From positions 1 to 7,198 of the forward strand of contig JACQCL010000224.1 of assembly GCA_016201645.1 (NCBI GenBank): a stretch of 7,198 bases of DNA, given 5' to 3'. This stretch comes from Candidatus Rokuibacteriota bacterium (GTDB taxonomy: Bacteria; Methylomirabilota; Methylomirabilia; Rokubacteriales; CSP1-6). Shown here piece by piece: positions 5,563-7,198 of this stretch. The notes beneath the pieces are model-generated. The model searched no databases and was not told the DNA's origin. It was given only the letters and a program-made list of their open reading frames with translations. The position numbers and the translations under genes were made by a program. Every line of letters starts with the position of its first letter. Within the stretch, counting starts at the first letter, position 1.

Positions 5563-6102
5563 ATGGCGTTCTTCGACCTCCCCTCTGACGAGGAACTCTC
5601 CCTCGAAGTCCGGCAGATGCTGGAGGAGGTCCGACGCCTCATCGGGGTGGAGTCGATTCCCCGCACGTGGAGGGTGTTCGGCCGCTCCCCCAGGATCATC
5701 GAGGCAAGGGTGAAGGCGGCCAAAAATTTGCTCCTGCAAGCTCGGTTCCCGTGGGAGGCGCGAATGGTCGCAGCCATGCTCATCGCCCACGCCAAGGGAT
5801 GCCGGACCTGCTTCGCCTATTCGCGCTCTCAGCTCGACAAGCTCGGGTTCGACGAAGCGACCATGGACGGGATCTGCGCCAACCCCGAAGCGCTCCCGCT
5901 GAAGGATCGCGATCGCCTGTTCGTCCACTACGCCCTCAAGATCGCGAGGAGTTCGGCGGACCTCGCGCCGAAGGACTTCAGAGAGATGGCCGAACACGGC
6001 TTCTCGAAAGAGGAGATTCAGGAAATCATCGGCTTCGCCGCCTACTGGGCGTTGACGATCGTCATTAACCAATCCATCGTGGCTGCCCTGGCAGAGGAGT
6101 AA
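5563..6102 (+). CDS. AhpD-like / carboxymuconolactone decarboxylase-family protein, copy 2
   Basis: A 179-residue paralogue of copy 1, about 70% identical by eye without gaps. The Cys80-Arg-Thr-Cys83 pair is kept in AHAKGCRTCF. Differences concentrate in the first 60 residues and the last 20, while the stretch from MLIAHAK to AAYW is nearly constant. The ribosome site GGAGG (5551-5555) stands seven bases before ATG. The gene starts 18 bp after the copy 1 stop, so both are on one message. The family assignment is firm; the reason for the duplication and the substrate are unknown. Confidence 0.9.
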   Translation: MAFFDLPSDEELSLEVRQMLEEVRRLIGVESIPRTWRVFGRSPRIIEARVKAAKNLLLQARFPWEARMVAAMLIAHAKGCRTCFAYSRSQLDKLGFDEATMDGICANPEALPLKDRDRLFVHYALKIARSSADLAPKDFREMAEHGFSKEEIQEIIGFAAYWALTIVINQSIVAALAEE

Positions 6103-6121
6103 CGGAGCCGGGAGGTGGACC

Positions 6122-6661
6122 ATGGCCTTCTTCGAATTGATTCCAGAGGACCGCTTGGCGCCTGAGGCAAAGGAGTATATGGAGATCGCCAAGAGGCGCG
6201 CGCGGTCCGACCGAATAGCGCACACCTACTATGTCCTGGCCAAGAACCCCAGGTTGGTGAAGGCGTGGGTGCAGGCCGTCCAGGAGTTGATCCCGATTCC
6301 GAATCGCTTCGGGGCCGCTCAGGGCGTCGCGGGCATGTTGATCGCGCATGCCAAGGGATGCCGCACGTGCTTCGATGCGAGCCGCCAGGCGTTGTCGAGG
6401 CTGGGATTCGACAACGGCACCCTAGAAAACATGTGCCAAGTGCCGGCCGCTCTACCGCTCCCCGAACGGGACCGGCGTTTCGTTGAGTTCACCCTTCGGG
6501 TCGCGCGCGACCCTCAAGGGCTAAAGCCCGAAGACTTCCGCGAGATGGAGGACGCCGGATTCTCTAAGGATGAGATATTAGAAATGATCGGGGTTGCGGC
6601 TTACTGGAACCTTGCGACCACACTGGCGATGGCCGTGGACGCGGGGCTCAGCGAGGGATAG
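6122..6661 (+). CDS. AhpD-like / carboxymuconolactone decarboxylase-family protein, copy 3 (divergent)
   Basis: Also exactly 179 residues and alignable almost without gaps, but only about 42% identical to copy 1. It keeps MAFF at the N-terminus, LIAHAKGCRTCF with Cys80/Cys83, ERDRxFV and PEDFREM...GFSKDEILEMIG. It lacks the Glu65 and FPWEAR segment of copies 1 and 2 (NRFGAAQG here) and has a different N-terminal half, which suggests an older duplication and another partner or substrate. It uses a few codons uncommon in its neighbours (ATA, TTA, several CTA). GGAGGT (6111-6116) is five bases before ATG, and the gap from copy 2 is 19 bp. The TAG stop is seven bases before the cyclase start, so the cyclase is probably co-transcribed. 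Confidence 0.9.
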   Translation: MAFFELIPEDRLAPEAKEYMEIAKRRARSDRIAHTYYVLAKNPRLVKAWVQAVQELIPIPNRFGAAQGVAGMLIAHAKGCRTCFDASRQALSRLGFDNGTLENMCQVPAALPLPERDRRFVEFTLRVARDPQGLKPEDFREMEDAGFSKDEILEMIGVAAYWNLATTLAMAVDAGLSEG

Positions 6662-6668
6662 GCAGGCG

Positions 6669-7198
6669 TTGAACTGTCTGGCGTGCGGTCAGGGAAACCG
6701 GGAGGGCGCGCGCTTCTGCACCTCCTGCGGCCGTCCCCTCGAGGCGCGGTGTCCCTCCTGCGGCCAGGGCGCCCCTCTCGGCGCTCGCTTCTGCGACGGC
6801 TGCGGGGCGGCTCTGGCCTCGATTCCGTCCCCTGGAACGCGCGGCGCGCGCGCCCCGGTTTCCTACACCCCCCACCACCTCGCCGAGAGGATCCTCACCG
6901 AGGGGCGGGCCTTGCGCGGCGAGCGCAAGGAGGTCACCGTCTTCTTCGTGGACGTCCAGGGTTCCACCGAGTTGGCGGGGACCCTTGACCCGGAAGAGTT
7001 CCACAGGGTGATGGACGGGGCGTTCCAGCTGATGCTCGACGCCGTCCATCGGTGGGAGGGGACCGTCAACCAGTTCACCGGCGACGGGATCATGGCGCTG
7101 TTCGGGGCGCCGATTGCTCATGAGGACCACGCCCGGCGCGCGCTGCACGCGGCACTAGAGATCCAGCGAGGCTTCAGAGAGTACGCGGCTGCGCTTCG
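6669..7198 (+). CDS. Double zinc-ribbon class III adenylate/guanylate cyclase, N-terminal part (3' end outside window)
   Basis: The first 176 residues are visible. Two tandem zinc ribbons open the protein: Cys3-x2-Cys6-x10-Cys17-x2-Cys20 and Cys28-x2-Cys31-x10-Cys42-x2-Cys45, each with GARFC before the second pair. After a linker rich in Pro, Gly and Arg (about 51-66) and a helix (HHLAERILTEG), the catalytic domain begins with RKEVTVFFVDVQGSTELA (metal-binding Asp95) and continues through QFTGDGIMALFGAP (second metal Asp139) to HEDHARRALHAALEIQ. This is the pattern of class III cyclases that often carry a C-terminal AAA/TPR region; that part is not visible. The start is TTG 6669, chosen because it puts the first Cys pair at the usual distance from the N-terminus; only a weak GGCAGG precedes it. 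Whether it makes cAMP or cGMP, or is a degenerate sensor, cannot be decided from this fragment. Confidence 0.9.
   Translation, partial: MNCLACGQGNREGARFCTSCGRPLEARCPSCGQGAPLGARFCDGCGAALASIPSPGTRGARAPVSYTPHHLAERILTEGRALRGERKEVTVFFVDVQGSTELAGTLDPEEFHRVMDGAFQLMLDAVHRWEGTVNQFTGDGIMALFGAPIAHEDHARRALHAALEIQRGFREYAAAL

Larger units (their letters stand above)
5005..6661 (+). repeat. Tandem gene triplication with a period of 558-559 bp
   Basis: Three gene units start at 5005, 5563 and 6122, each 540 bp of coding sequence with 18-19 bp linkers that carry a ribosome site. Copies 1 and 2 are similar at the DNA level too, for example around the start codon (ATGGCGTTCTTCGACCT) and over the region coding for AHAK...C. 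Copy 3 is much more diverged. The equal length shows gene duplication rather than independent acquisition. Confidence 0.8.

Noticed and set aside
5545..6225. 226-codon minus-strand frame
   Set aside because: A mirror of the AhpD-like genes; a similar shadow frame occurs opposite copy 1, as expected for paralogues.
1..7198. tRNA, rRNA, CRISPR array, insertion sequence or phage attachment site
   Set aside because: No cloverleaf, repeat-spacer pattern, transposase motif or terminal inverted repeats were seen on reading both strands; a covariance-model search was not possible here.

Overview
The window is a GC-rich, tightly packed stretch of bacterial chromosome. It has short intergenic gaps, several GTG and TTG starts, and stop codons of all three kinds. 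The mix of genes (a GctAB/IpdAB-like CoA-transferase pair, a small Rieske protein with an NTF2-fold partner, tandem AhpD-like proteins and a zinc-ribbon class III cyclase) resembles soil or subsurface lineages such as Candidatus Rokubacteria/Methylomirabilota or deltaproteobacterial-type genomes. That placement is a guess from gene style; no marker gene is present.

Layout. (1) Positions 2-781 (+) hold the C-terminal part of a DUF2079 membrane protein that begins before the window. (2) Positions 3166-742 (-) hold a four-gene operon, in transcription order: a Rieske [2Fe-2S] protein, a SnoaL/NTF2-like protein coupled to it by a GTGA overlap, a CoA-transferase alpha subunit interrupted by one in-frame TGA, and a CoA-transferase beta subunit. 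The beta gene overlaps the DUF2079 gene tail to tail by 40 bp. (3) A 43-bp divergent intergenic region carries a perfect 10-bp palindrome. (4) Positions 3210-4923 (+) hold an ABC exporter: an ATPase and an overlapping ABC-2 permease, the latter interrupted by one in-frame TAG. (5) Positions 5005-6661 (+) hold three tandem AhpD-like genes, each exactly 179 codons plus stop. (6) From 6669 (+) to the window end lies the N-terminal part of a class III adenylate/guanylate cyclase with two zinc ribbons.

How it may fit together. The minus-strand operon looks catabolic: an electron-transfer or ring-oxidation-type Rieske protein with an NTF2-fold partner, followed by a CoA-transferase-fold heterodimer. 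The beta subunit lacks the catalytic Glu of classical glutaconate CoA-transferase, so the pair may be a hydrolase of the IpdAB kind rather than a transferase. The plus-strand block joins export, thiol/peroxide-type AhpD-fold proteins and cyclic-nucleotide signalling.

The most notable observation is that two otherwise full-length genes, on opposite strands and about 2.5 kb apart, each carry exactly one in-frame stop (TGA and TAG) with clear homology continuing in the same frame. All three stop codons also end normal genes here, so genome-wide code reassignment is unlikely. Sequence error or recent decay is the simplest reading; local recoding is the exotic one. I see no tRNA, rRNA, CRISPR, insertion sequence or integrase.
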